Shown here: positions 1 through 8,176 of the stretch, in pieces
Layout of the letters: every line of letters begins with the position of its first letter
How positions within the stretch are numbered: position 1 is the first letter of the stretch
Source of the DNA: Prado023 sp963818445
Lineage (GTDB): Bacteria > Actinomycetota > Actinomycetes > S36-B12 > CAIYMF01
NCBI GenBank assembly: GCA_963818445.1
Contig: CAWFSG010000017.1
Span: 380,647-444,646, forward strand
Length of the DNA stretch: 64,000 nt
Direction: 5' to 3'
The notes under the pieces: generated by a model
What the model was told of the DNA's origin: nothing
Seen by the model: the letters and a program-made list of their open reading frames with translations, nothing else
Database searches by the model: none
Translations under genes and position numbers: made by a program

Positions 1-842
1 ACCGCGTCCTGGGCCTTCGCCAGGACCTTCGGGGACCGCTCCACCGAGTCCAGCAGGGTGCTGGCCTGGGCCAGGGCCTCCTCGACGGCGCGAGCACGGG
101 CAGCTGCGCCCCGTCGATCGGACGACGCGAGCAGCTGCTCCCCGACGGTGATCGACTCCTGGGCGAACGGCAGCCGTTCGCGTGCCTGGTCCAGGTCGTC
201 GACCACTCCGGCGATCGTGGCCCGCGGGAACTGCGTCAGCAGCATCGTCACGGTGTCCGTCGCTGTGGCCATCCGGCCCTCGAGGGTCCTCAGGTCCTCG
301 GTCAGGTGGGCCAGCACCTCGGCGACCCGGCCCTCGAGGTCGCGCAGGGCGTCGAACCTGGGCACCACGTCGTCCAGGTGCGACCCGGCGGCGGCGCACC
401 GGGTGAGGATCTCCTCGAGGAGGGCGCGCTCGGCGTCGCTGTCTGCGCGCTCGGCGCTCTCCTGTGCCTGCCGCGTCGTCCCGAAGGCCTGCTCCAGCTC
501 CGCGCGTGCCTGGTCCAGCGCTGCGGTGAACCGCTCGACCACGTCATCCCCGGCCTCGGACCTGGCCACCTCCAACTCCTGCTGCGAGGACCGGATCGCG
601 TCATCCGTGGCGACGAGGGCTGCGGCGGCGGCCGCGCGCAGCTCCTCGAGGGTCGCAGGGCCGTCGTCGGCCTCCTGCGGCGGGACGCCGCCCGGTGCGC
701 GGCCCTCGACCCCGTCCCCGCGGTCGCGCGTCGATCGGCGATGGCGCCACCAGGCGTAGGCGCCGGCGGCGGCCAGGACCAGGATCCCGGTGACGATCCA
801 GGGCCAGGCGCTGCCGGCGGGCGCGGGGCCGGCATCAGCCAC
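1..842 (-). CDS. Single-pass membrane protein with long coiled coil (3' end beyond window)
   Basis: From a GTG at 842 the frame is open for 280 codons to the window edge, so the C-terminus is missing. Residues about 12-31 form one membrane span (WPWIVTGILVLAAAGAYAWW) followed by a basic WRHRR stop-transfer patch, then a Glu/Ala/Arg-rich helical region with heptad character from about residue 55 on. This resembles the C-terminal half of actinobacterial TPM-domain proteins, but no TPM domain fits between here and the glucokinase stop 66 bases upstream, so the domain is lost or this is a separate family. It follows ppgK on the same strand. The start is uncertain: there is no ATG and no clear ribosome binding site. 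Function unknown. Confidence 0.55.
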   Translation of the reverse strand, partial: MADAGPAPAGSAWPWIVTGILVLAAAGAYAWWRHRRSTRDRGDGVEGRAPGGVPPQEADDGPATLEELRAAAAAALVATDDAIRSSQQELEVARSEAGDDVVERFTAALDQARAELEQAFGTTRQAQESAERADSDAERALLEEILTRCAAAGSHLDDVVPRFDALRDLEGRVAEVLAHLTEDLRTLEGRMATATDTVTMLLTQFPRATIAGVVDDLDQARERLPFAQESITVGEQLLASSDRRGAAARARAVEEALAQASTLLDSVERSPKVLAKAQDA

Positions 843-907
843 CAGAGCCGCCGGGGGGCTCTTCGTGCCGCCCGGGAACTGGGTTGCGAGCCCGATCCCC
901 GTCGTGG

Positions 908-1648
908 TCAGGCCTGCTCCGCGGCCATGGCCGCACCCGCGATGCCGGCCTGGTTCTCCAACTGGGCCGCCACGATCTCGGAGCGGATGTCGATCATGGG
1001 CAGGAACTTCTCGGCCTTCCGGCTGATGCCACCACCCACCACGATCAGGTCCGGTGAGAACAGGAAGTCCAGGTGCGAGTAGAAGCGCTGGAGCCGGGGT
1101 GCCCACTCCTTGTAGCTCAGGCCCTCGCGCTCCTTGGCCGCCGACGACGCCCGTGACTCGGCGTCCTCCCCGTCGATCTCGAGGTGCCCGAGCTCGGTGT
1201 TGGGCACCAGCTTGCCGTCGAGGAACAGCGCGGTGCCGATACCCGTGCCCAGTGTCGTCACGATGACCACGCCGTCGCGGCCCTTCGCGACCCCGAAGTC
1301 CACCTCGGCCAGGCCCGCGGCGTCGGCGTCGTTGAGCACGGTGACCCGTCGCCCGGCGCGCTCGCTGAGCAGGCCGGCGAGGTCCACGCCCAGCCAGTGC
1401 GGGCCGAGGTTGGCCGCCGAGTGCAGGACCCCACGCTTGACGATGCCTGGGAAGGTGCAGCCGAACGGCCCCTCCCAGCCGGCCTTGTCGACCACGTCGA
1501 GCACGGTCTGCACGACATCGTCGATCGCATAGCCCTTCGGAGTCGGGAACTTGATCCGGTCGCTGGCCAGCTCACCTGTCTCCAGGTTCACCCGAGCACC
1601 CTTGGTGCCGCTGCCGCCGATGTCCACGCCGAATCCGATGAGCTCCAT
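908..1648 (-). CDS. ppgK: Polyphosphate glucokinase
   Basis: Phosphorylates glucose with polyphosphate (or ATP) as donor, giving glucose-6-phosphate in the cytosol. The 246-residue ROK-family protein has the phosphate-binding motif DIGGSGTKG at residues 9-17, the adenosine/sugar motif LNDADAAGLAE in the middle, TLGTGIGTALFLDG as second phosphate loop, LGHLEIDG with its sugar-binding His-Glu, and GGGISRKAEKFLP near the C-terminus, all typical of actinobacterial PPGK. Length is normal for the family (about 250). The ATG at 1648 was chosen over upstream in-frame codons because MELIGFGVDIGG is the family N-terminus. Divergent from the FtsH-like gene; the shared upstream region is 168 bases. Confidence 0.93.
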   Translation of the reverse strand: MELIGFGVDIGGSGTKGARVNLETGELASDRIKFPTPKGYAIDDVVQTVLDVVDKAGWEGPFGCTFPGIVKRGVLHSAANLGPHWLGVDLAGLLSERAGRRVTVLNDADAAGLAEVDFGVAKGRDGVVIVTTLGTGIGTALFLDGKLVPNTELGHLEIDGEDAESRASSAAKEREGLSYKEWAPRLQRFYSHLDFLFSPDLIVVGGGISRKAEKFLPMIDIRSEIVAAQLENQAGIAGAAMAAEQA

Positions 1649-1816
1649 GGGGCGATCGTAGGGCGACAGGTGGCCCTGTCGCAGCCCGTGCGTCGCTGCC
1701 TGTAGATGATCCTCACGCAGCGTGGCCGGGCTGCTCGCCCGTTCGGGTGAACCCCGGCCCGATGCCACCACGCAGGGCGCTGTCCTGCCCCACCATGGAT
1801 CCACAGGAGGTGCGAG

Positions 1817-3730
1817 ATGTCGATGCTCGACGAGGTGGGCTCAGGACGACTGGCTACGGCCACCAGCGATGTGGGTGCTGCCCGGGAACGGGCGCGCGGC
1901 TATCGGCTGGGTCGGGTGGCGTTCGTCCTGGCCGTCCCGATGCTGTGGATGTGGTGGCGGATCATCGACGGGCGTCCGTTCGACCTCACCCAGGTGTCGC
2001 TGCCCACGATCGACCCGTTCCTGCTGATCGTCGGCGTCTTCTTCGGCGTCATGATCGTCACGACCCTGGGCGTCACGGTGGTCGCGGGCCGCTCGCCGCA
2101 CATCACGTACCGCCCCGAGCAGATCGACGTGTCCCTGGCCGATGTCAAGGGCATCGACCTGGTGAAGGCCGATGTGGTCCGCTCGCTCAACCTCTTCCTG
2201 GCCAACCGCGCCTTCCGCGCCGAGATGGGCGGCACACCGCGCCGCGGCCTGCTCTTCGAGGGCCCTCCCGGCACCGGCAAGACATACCTGGCAAAGGCCA
2301 TGGCCGCTGAGGCCGGCGTGCCGTTCCTGTTCGTGTCGGCCACGAGCTTCCAGTCCATGTACTACGGCGCGACCGCGCGCAAGATCCGCTCCTACTTCAA
2401 GGCGCTGCGCAAGGCCGCCCGCCAGGAGGGCGGCGCGATCGGCTTCATCGAGGAGATCGACGCCATCGCGATGGCCCGGTCGGGGGTCGGCTCGTCAGCC
2501 ACCCCGATCGCCGCGGCGAACCTGACCGCCCCGATGTGCTGCGGTGGGCTGTCGGGCCTGCCGGCGACGTCGCTGTCGGCGGCCACCGGATCAGGGTCCG
2601 CAACTGTGGTGACCTCGATGATGTCGGAGGGCACCGGTGGGGTCGTCAACGAACTTCTTGTCCAGATGCAGTCATTCGACTCCCCGGACGGCTGGCAGAA
2701 GATCCAGGCCTGGTTCATCGACCGGATCAACCTGTTCCTGCCGGTCCATCGCCAGCTCCAGCGTCCTGTCCCGGCCGCCGCGACCATCCTGCTGATCGCC
2801 GCGACGAACCGTGCCGACAACCTCGACCCAGCACTCCTGCGCCCGGGGCGCTTCGACCGCCGTCTCAGCTTCGACCCCCCGACCCGTGCCGGGCGGCTGG
2901 AGCTCATCGACCATTTCCTGGACCGCAAGTCCCACAACTCCGACCTCGATGACCCCGATGTCCGTGCCGGGATCGCCGCTGTCACGCAGGGGTACACGCC
3001 GGTCATGATCGAGCACCTCTTCGACGAGGCGCTGGTCAACGCCCTGCGCCGCGGGGAGGGCGCGATGAACCGTGCCGACGTCGAGTCCGCCCGGCTGACC
3101 GAGGAGATCGGGATGGGCCAGCCGGTGGCCTACACGCCGCACGAGAAGCGGCTGATCGCCACCCATGAGTCCGGGCACGCCACGATGGCCCACCTGGTCG
3201 CCCCGCACCGGCGGCTGGAGGTCCTGAGCATCATCAAGCGCCGCGACGCCCTGGGCATGCTCGCGCACGGCGACAGTGAGGACGTGTTCACCCGGTCGCG
3301 CTCGGAGATGCTCGCGCTGATCCAGATCGCGATGGGTGGCCAGGTGGCCGAGGAGATCTTCTTCGGCGACATCTCCACCGGTCCCGGTGGGGACCTGTCC
3401 TACGCCACCACCGTCGCTGCCCAGATGGTCGGCGCGGTGGGCATGGGCGGCTCGCTGGTCAGCCTGGCGGCGGTCCAGCAGGGGGCGCTGGCCGACTCCA
3501 ACCTCGTCGGCCGGGTGCTCTCCGATCCCGCCGGACGCGCTGCGGTCGAGGCGATCCTGTCCGACCAGAAGCAGGTGGCGCGCGAGCTGCTGAACGCCAA
3601 CCGGCACATCGTCGAGGCGCTGCGCGATGCCCTGATCGAACGCCACGAGCTGGTCGGTCGCCAGATCGGCGAGGTCATCGAGTCCGCAGCGCCGCAGGTC
3701 GACCTGCGCGTTCCGGCGCCGATCTGCTGA
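1817..3730 (+). CDS. FtsH-like membrane AAA ATPase / M41 zinc metalloprotease paralogue
   Basis: Membrane-bound ATP-dependent protease of 637 residues. Two membrane spans lie near residues 33-52 and 72-95, enclosing only a short outside loop. Walker A is GPPGTGKT at 149-156. The Walker B segment reads GFIEEIDAIA (209-218), so the usual magnesium-binding Asp of FIDEIDA is Glu. The second region of homology (AATNRADNLDPALLRPGRF, about 328-346) is intact with its arginine finger. Between Walker B and this region are two insertions, about 55 and 35 residues, absent from classical FtsH. The zinc motif HESGH is at 450-454 and a third ligand Asp lies in GPGGDLSYAT, so protease activity looks possible. 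Start has AGGAGGT 7 bases upstream. Probably a second FtsH-type protein, not the housekeeping one. Confidence 0.85.
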   Translation: MSMLDEVGSGRLATATSDVGAARERARGYRLGRVAFVLAVPMLWMWWRIIDGRPFDLTQVSLPTIDPFLLIVGVFFGVMIVTTLGVTVVAGRSPHITYRPEQIDVSLADVKGIDLVKADVVRSLNLFLANRAFRAEMGGTPRRGLLFEGPPGTGKTYLAKAMAAEAGVPFLFVSATSFQSMYYGATARKIRSYFKALRKAARQEGGAIGFIEEIDAIAMARSGVGSSATPIAAANLTAPMCCGGLSGLPATSLSAATGSGSATVVTSMMSEGTGGVVNELLVQMQSFDSPDGWQKIQAWFIDRINLFLPVHRQLQRPVPAAATILLIAATNRADNLDPALLRPGRFDRRLSFDPPTRAGRLELIDHFLDRKSHNSDLDDPDVRAGIAAVTQGYTPVMIEHLFDEALVNALRRGEGAMNRADVESARLTEEIGMGQPVAYTPHEKRLIATHESGHATMAHLVAPHRRLEVLSIIKRRDALGMLAHGDSEDVFTRSRSEMLALIQIAMGGQVAEEIFFGDISTGPGGDLSYATTVAAQMVGAVGMGGSLVSLAAVQQGALADSNLVGRVLSDPAGRAAVEAILSDQKQVARELLNANRHIVEALRDALIERHELVGRQIGEVIESAAPQVDLRVPAPIC

Positions 3731-3744
3731 CCCCGGGGGGTCAG
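3727..3744. terminator. Perfect 18-bp palindrome at convergent gene ends
   Basis: CTGACCCC-GG-GGGGTCAG spans the TGA of the FtsH-like gene and the TGA of gltA on the other strand, so both stop codons lie in the palindrome. It could act as a compact bidirectional terminator; there is no T-run, as is common in actinobacteria. Confidence 0.4.
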
Positions 3745-5033
3745 TGCCGGGGCAGCGGCAGGGCGCGGGGGAGGTCCCGCTCGGTCGGGCCGGTGTAGAC
3801 CTGCCGGGGGCGGCCGATGCGGGTGGCCGGGTCGTCGATCATCTCGCGCCACTGGGCGATCCACCCCGGCAGGCGGCCGAGGGCGAACAGGACCGTGAAC
3901 ATCCGCGGCGGGAAGCCGATCGCCTTGTAGATCAGGCCCGTGTAGAAGTCCACGTTCGGGTACAGCTTGCGCGAGGCGAAGTAGTCGTCGGCCAGGGCGA
4001 TCTGCTCGAGCTCGATGGCGATCTCGAGCAGCGGGTCGTCGACGCCGAGCTGCTGCAGGACGTCGTAGGTGGCGGCCTTGACGATCGCGGCCCGCGGGTC
4101 GTAGTTCTTGTAGACCCGGTGGCCGAAGCCCATGAGCCGGTGGCCCGGCTCTCGGTCCTTGACCTTGGCCACGAACTGGCCGGCGCTCATCCCGTCGTCG
4201 TGGATCTGGTTGAGCATCTCCAGGACGGCCTGGTTCGCGCCGCCGTGCAGGGGGCCGAACAACGCGTTGATCCCCGCGGAGATCGAGGCGAACATGTTGG
4301 CGTGCGAGGAGCCCACCAGGCGCACGGTTGATGTCGAGCAGTTCTGCTCATGGTCGGCGTGCAGGATGAACAGCATGTCCAGGGTGCGCGCGACCAGGGG
4401 GTCGACCTCGTAGGGGGCAGTGGGCACCCCGAAGGTCAGGCGCAGGAAGTTCTCCGTCAGGCTCTTGGAGTTGTCCGGGTAGAGGAACGGCTGCCCGATG
4501 GACTTCTTGTGCGCATAGGCCGCGATCGTGGGCAGCTTGGCCAGCAGCCGCACGGTCGAGATGTGCACCTGCTGGTGGTCGAACGGGTCCAGGGAGTCCT
4601 GGTAGAACGTCGACAGCGCCGAGACCGCCGAGCTCAGCACCGGCATCGGGTGCGCATCGCGCGGGAATCCGTCGAAGAACCGGCGCAGGTCCTCGTGCAG
4701 CATCGTGTGCGACTGGATCTCGGACTCGAAGGTCTTGAGCTCGTCCGGAGTCGGCAGCTCGCCGTAGATCAGCAGGTAGCTGACCTCGGTGAAGGTGGAG
4801 TGCGCGGCCAGCTGCTCGATCGGGTACCCGCGATAGCGCAGGATCCCGGCGTCACCGTCGATGTAGGTGATGGCCGACCGGCAGGCCGCGGTGTTGACGA
4901 ACCCCGGGTCGTAGGCGACGTGCTTGGCCTCCTTGAGCAGCATCCCGGTGTCCCAGCCGGACTCCCCGTCCGTGGCTTCGAGCTCGGCCAGTTCGATCTC
5001 GCCGAGCTCGTGGACCAGCTTCGCGTTCCCCAT
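3741..5033 (-). CDS. gltA: Citrate synthase
   Basis: Condenses oxaloacetate and acetyl-CoA to citrate, the entry step of the TCA cycle. The 430-residue hexameric type II-like enzyme carries the three catalytic residues in their family motifs: His263 in GPLHGGANQAV, His305 in GFGHRVYKNYDPR, and Asp362 in DFYTGLIY. The N-terminal strand region (SAITYIDGDAGILRYRGYPI) is also typical. Length matches bacterial GltA. The frame stays open far upstream of 5033 because of high GC, but homology and the ATG at MGNAKLVHEL set the start. It converges on the FtsH-like gene with 10 bases between the stops and diverges from the VOC gene. Confidence 0.97.
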   Translation of the reverse strand: MGNAKLVHELGEIELAELEATDGESGWDTGMLLKEAKHVAYDPGFVNTAACRSAITYIDGDAGILRYRGYPIEQLAAHSTFTEVSYLLIYGELPTPDELKTFESEIQSHTMLHEDLRRFFDGFPRDAHPMPVLSSAVSALSTFYQDSLDPFDHQQVHISTVRLLAKLPTIAAYAHKKSIGQPFLYPDNSKSLTENFLRLTFGVPTAPYEVDPLVARTLDMLFILHADHEQNCSTSTVRLVGSSHANMFASISAGINALFGPLHGGANQAVLEMLNQIHDDGMSAGQFVAKVKDREPGHRLMGFGHRVYKNYDPRAAIVKAATYDVLQQLGVDDPLLEIAIELEQIALADDYFASRKLYPNVDFYTGLIYKAIGFPPRMFTVLFALGRLPGWIAQWREMIDDPATRIGRPRQVYTGPTERDLPRALPLPRH

Positions 5034-5134
5034 GGGTGCCTCCCCTGCCGAGGGTGGTGTGCGGTGCGCCCACCCTATCGACGCACCGGCCGGCGCGTCG
5101 GCTGGGCCGCCCTTCTGGTCGCGGTTCCCGCGCA

Positions 5135-5161
5135 TTGGCAGGGTACCCCGCTGGGTATGCT
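5135..5161 (+). promoter_or_regulatory. Possible promoter for the VOC-family gene
   Basis: TTGGCA at 5135-5140 and TATGCT at 5156-5161 are separated by 15 bases, slightly short for a sigma-70 type promoter. A GGGTACCC palindrome lies in the spacer. The divergent gltA promoter should lie in the same 222-base gap. Weak call. Confidence 0.25.
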
Positions 5162-5255
5162 TGTCCCATCCTGGAGGGACCTGTGTCAAGGGCCTGATGA
5201 CCCCGATTTGGGGGGTCCTGCCAACCCCGGATCCGGCACGGTGTTCGATGGGGGC

Positions 5256-5900
5256 ATGCGCCTCGACCATGTCTCGTACGCCGCCCCTGTCGAGCACCTC
5301 GCCGACACGGTCCAGCGGATCGGGTCCGCGCTCGGTGCGACCTTCACCGACGGAGGCCTGCACCCGCGATTCGGCACCCGCAACTTCATCCTGCCGCTGG
5401 CTGGTGGGACCTACCTGGAGGTCGTGGCCGCACTTGACCACCCAGCCGCCTACAGCGCTCCCTTCGGCCGTGCGGTGCGCGCGCGGGCCGACGAGGGCGG
5501 TGGCTGGATGGGCTGGGTCGTGTCCGTGTCGGACATGTCGAAGGTGGAGGCCCGGCTGGGCAGGCAGGCCGTCGAGGGCCACCGGGTGCGCCCCGACGGG
5601 TACGACCTGCGCTGGCAGCAGATCGGCGTCCTGGACACCATGACCGACGCGCAGCTGCCGTTCTTCGTCCACTGGGAGGCTGACGGCAACCACCACCCAT
5701 CGGCCGGTGGCCGGGACGTGAGCATCGCGCAGCTGGACATCGCCGGGTCGCCGGACACGATCTCCTCCTGGTTGGGCGAGCCGTCCCACCATCCCCTCGA
5801 TGAGGTCGAGGTGGTGTGGCTCGACGAGGACGATCCCGCCGGGCCGGGTCTGGTCGCCGTCACCCTGCTGACCCCGCGCGGGGTCGTCCGCATCGACTGA
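5256..5900 (+). CDS. VOC / glyoxalase-like domain protein
   Basis: A 214-residue protein beginning MRLDHVSYAAPV, the typical first strand of a vicinal-oxygen-chelate (glyoxalase/bleomycin-resistance) module of the Glyoxalase_3 type. The first half holds FGTRNFILPLAGGTYLEVV, a second module follows with PFFVHWEADGNHHPS and DVSIAQLDIAG. His and Glu residues at metal-ligand positions (DHVSY, YLEVV, FVHWE) are present, but the substrate cannot be inferred. Start ATG follows GGGGGC; it could be read through from a few codons upstream (GG-MRLDH). Single gene, divergent from gltA. Such proteins are widely distributed in actinobacteria without a proven role. Confidence 0.75.
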   Translation: MRLDHVSYAAPVEHLADTVQRIGSALGATFTDGGLHPRFGTRNFILPLAGGTYLEVVAALDHPAAYSAPFGRAVRARADEGGGWMGWVVSVSDMSKVEARLGRQAVEGHRVRPDGYDLRWQQIGVLDTMTDAQLPFFVHWEADGNHHPSAGGRDVSIAQLDIAGSPDTISSWLGEPSHHPLDEVEVVWLDEDDPAGPGLVAVTLLTPRGVVRID

Positions 5901-6071
5901 GGGTGGATTCTGCGGCCGCGCCGATCTGCGGCCGGGGCGCACATCCGGTGGACCCATCCGGGTGTTGGATCGCACCCATCGAGGTCCGGGACGCCCATCT
6001 AGGCCGCCCATCCGCGCCCATCCACCTCGTTGGCTGGGACGCTTGCGCCGGCACACACGAGGGCGTAGGAT

Positions 6072-6087
6072 TAGCACAGATGTTCGA
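6072..6087 (+). promoter_or_regulatory. LexA (SOS) box upstream of the DUF222/HNH gene
   Basis: TAGCAC-AGAT-GTTCGA matches the actinobacterial LexA consensus TCGAAC-N4-GTTCGA with a perfect right half and 4 of 6 in the left half. It lies 132 bases before the DUF222/HNH start. 13E12 genes in mycobacteria are known LexA targets, which supports the call. The rest of the 318-base gap (5901-6218) holds several CCCATC/CCATC words and no gene. Confidence 0.55.
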
Positions 6088-6218
6088 ACCATGAGGTGAG
6101 GGCCCCGAGGGTGGGGAGTGCCTCCGCGGTGACGCGGGGTGGATCTGGTTGGTGGGGTTCGGACGGGTCCACCAGGTTCACGCCACTGTTGTGGCGTCCA
6201 CGCATCCGGGGAGTCGCG

Positions 6219-7677
6219 ATGGGGGCAATCGGCACAATCCACGAACGGGTCGTCGACGTGCGCGCTGCGTCGGCTGCCCCGAGTGCGGACGCTCGGGTGG
6301 TCCAGACCTGGCATGCGCTCGTTTCCCTCGTGGCTGCCGACGCGCCGGACATGGGGCTGCTCGCTGGGGAGCGCCCGGCCGCCGATGTCGAGGTGCTGGC
6401 CTCGATGGCTTCCTCGGCGGAGTACGAGCTCGCCCGGCGGATGGTGCTGGCCGCCGCAGCTGGCGGCCTGCCGCTCCAAGGGCCCGGGGCGATGCTCCGG
6501 GCACGAGGGTGGTCGCCGGGTGCGGCGCGGCGGTTGATGGCGGCCGGCCAGGTGGCATTGGCGTTCCCTGCCGTCGCCGACCAGTGGGCGGCCGGCGTGA
6601 TCACGGCCGAGCATGCGGCGGCCATCGATCGCACTCGCGGCCGGCTGACCGATGATCAGCTGTCCGTCGCGCTGCTCGGCTTCGAGGGCAGGTGGGGGGT
6701 GCTCAGCCCGCGGGCCGTCGGTGAGGTGATTGCCGCGATCGAGGCCCGGCTGCACCCACCGGGTGATCCCAGCCCGGACGAGGCTGCTGCCTACGAGTCG
6801 CGGCACCTGTCGTTCGCGCTGACACCCGAGGTCGTGCTGTTCTCCGGGTCCCTGCCGCGGCTCGAGGGTGAGGCGTTCCTCGCAGTGATCGATGCCTTCG
6901 CGGAGTCGCTGCGCAGCGCCGCCGACCATGTCCCGCCAGCGGCGCGCAGAGCGGACGGCCTGATGGCGATGGTGGAGGCGGCCAGTGCGTCGGACACGGT
7001 GCCGGTGCGCGGAGGGTTGCCGGTCGCACTGAATGTGACGCTCACCGCGGACCGAGCCGGGGGATGCCCTCGCGGTCACCTCGCGCGGGCACCGCCTGAC
7101 AGCGGCCGAGCTGCGCTTCACCTGCTGCGATCCGACCGTCACCCCCGTCCTGGTCCGGCGGGGCCGCGCGGGCGTCGCTGGGTCGCAGGGTGCCGAGGGG
7201 CCGCCTGGAGCCGCGGGGCCGCCGGGCGAAGCGACGTGGCCGCGGGATGCCACATCGGCTGATCCCGGGGAGGCGGGCCGGATCCTGGCCATCGCCGAGG
7301 CACTGCTCGGGGAACGCATGCCCCTGGCCGTCGGGCGGACCTCGCGCGTCGCGACGCCGGCACAACGCCGGGCGTTGGCCGTGCGCGACGCGGGATGTGT
7401 CATCCCGGGCTGCGGTGTTCCCGCGGAGATCTGCCAGGTGCACCACCTGCACGAGTGGGCCCAGGGGGGCGGCACCGACCGGGACAACATGGTGCTCCTC
7501 TGCTGGAACCACCACCGGCAGGTCGACCTGCAGATGTGGCGGATCGAGCGGCCCGAACCCGATGATCCCCCGGTCCCCACACCGCGGGAGGGTGCGCCAC
7601 CGGGCGCGCCCTGGCCGTCCAACAATGGCTCCGGGTGGGTCATCACCCGTCTTCCGCGTTCCAGGTGGCGGCTGTGA
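6219..7677 (+). CDS. DUF222 / HNH endonuclease (13E12 repeat family), frameshifted
   Basis: Member of the actinobacterial 13E12 family: an N-terminal helical DUF222 domain followed by a C-terminal HNH nuclease. DUF222 runs from MGAIGTIHERV to about residue 280; the second part has the family motif VGRTSRVATPAQRRALAV, two zinc-type Cys pairs (CVIPGCGVP), and the HNH core VHHLHEWAQGGGTD...DNMVLLCWNHHR. The two parts are in different frames: G5 at 7059-7063 has one G too many, and removing it joins ...TADRAG to DALAVTSRGHRLT without loss. Start at 6219 has GGGGAG 6 bases upstream. A LexA box upstream suggests induction by DNA damage. Often multi-copy and presumed mobile or DNA-repair linked; the exact role is unknown. 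Confidence 0.85.
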
Positions 7678-7789
7678 CGGGAGCCTGCGGGGCCTTGGCC
7701 GCGGTGGGATTGGACTGCCCCTGATCTGGGTATGAATCGGATGCCCCCGGGGGTTGTAACCCAGGGTTCGGAATCCTGAGGAGGAGCCC

Positions 7790-8176
7790 GTGTCACAACG
7801 TCGTCGCAAGGCTGCCTACACCGCGGCGGCCGCAGCCGCCATGTCTGAGGGGCCGATGAGCTTCGGCCAGCGCGTCGCGTGCGTGCCTGGCTTGGTCCGG
7901 GACACCCTGAGTGGCCGCTACGACGGGCTGGGCAAGGGTCGGCTGGCGATGATGGCGGTCGCACTGGCCTACATCGTCTCCCCGATCGACGTCCTGCCCG
8001 AGGCCCTGCTCACCATCCCCGGCCTGATGGACGACGCTGCCGTCGCGGCCTGGCTGATCGCCACGCTCATGGGCGCGACGACGGCCTACCGCGCCTCAGT
8101 CGGTGCGTCCACGGGCGCGGGTGCGGGTGCGCCATCGGCCGCCCGTGTCGTGCCGGGCGAGGTCGTCACTTCCTGA
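7790..8176 (+). CDS. DUF1232 (YkvA-like) small membrane protein
   Basis: A 128-residue protein with the DUF1232 core: RLAMMAVALAYIVSPIDVLPEA, where the SPIDVLPE motif is diagnostic, followed by a second hydrophobic stretch DDAAVAAWLIATLMGAT. The N-terminus is basic (RRRK) and Ala-rich, the C-terminus is Ala/Gly-rich low complexity. The start is GTG with GAGGAGGAG about 5 bases upstream. It runs toward dapC and overlaps its 3' end by 11 bases on the opposite strand. DUF1232 proteins are widespread and uncharacterised. Confidence 0.82.
   Translation: MSQRRRKAAYTAAAAAAMSEGPMSFGQRVACVPGLVRDTLSGRYDGLGKGRLAMMAVALAYIVSPIDVLPEALLTIPGLMDDAAVAAWLIATLMGATTAYRASVGASTGAGAGAPSAARVVPGEVVTS

Noticed and set aside
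6096..6218. GTG at 6096 as start of the DUF222/HNH gene
   Set aside because: The extra residues are Arg/Gly/Ser shadow-like, and the ATG at 6219 has a good ribosome binding site.
5034..7964. Continuous open frame on the minus strand upstream of citrate synthase, nearly 1000 codons
   Set aside because: It is antisense to the VOC and DUF222/HNH genes and is Arg/Pro/Ser-rich, the usual product of high-GC stop depletion; only the gltA part has homology.
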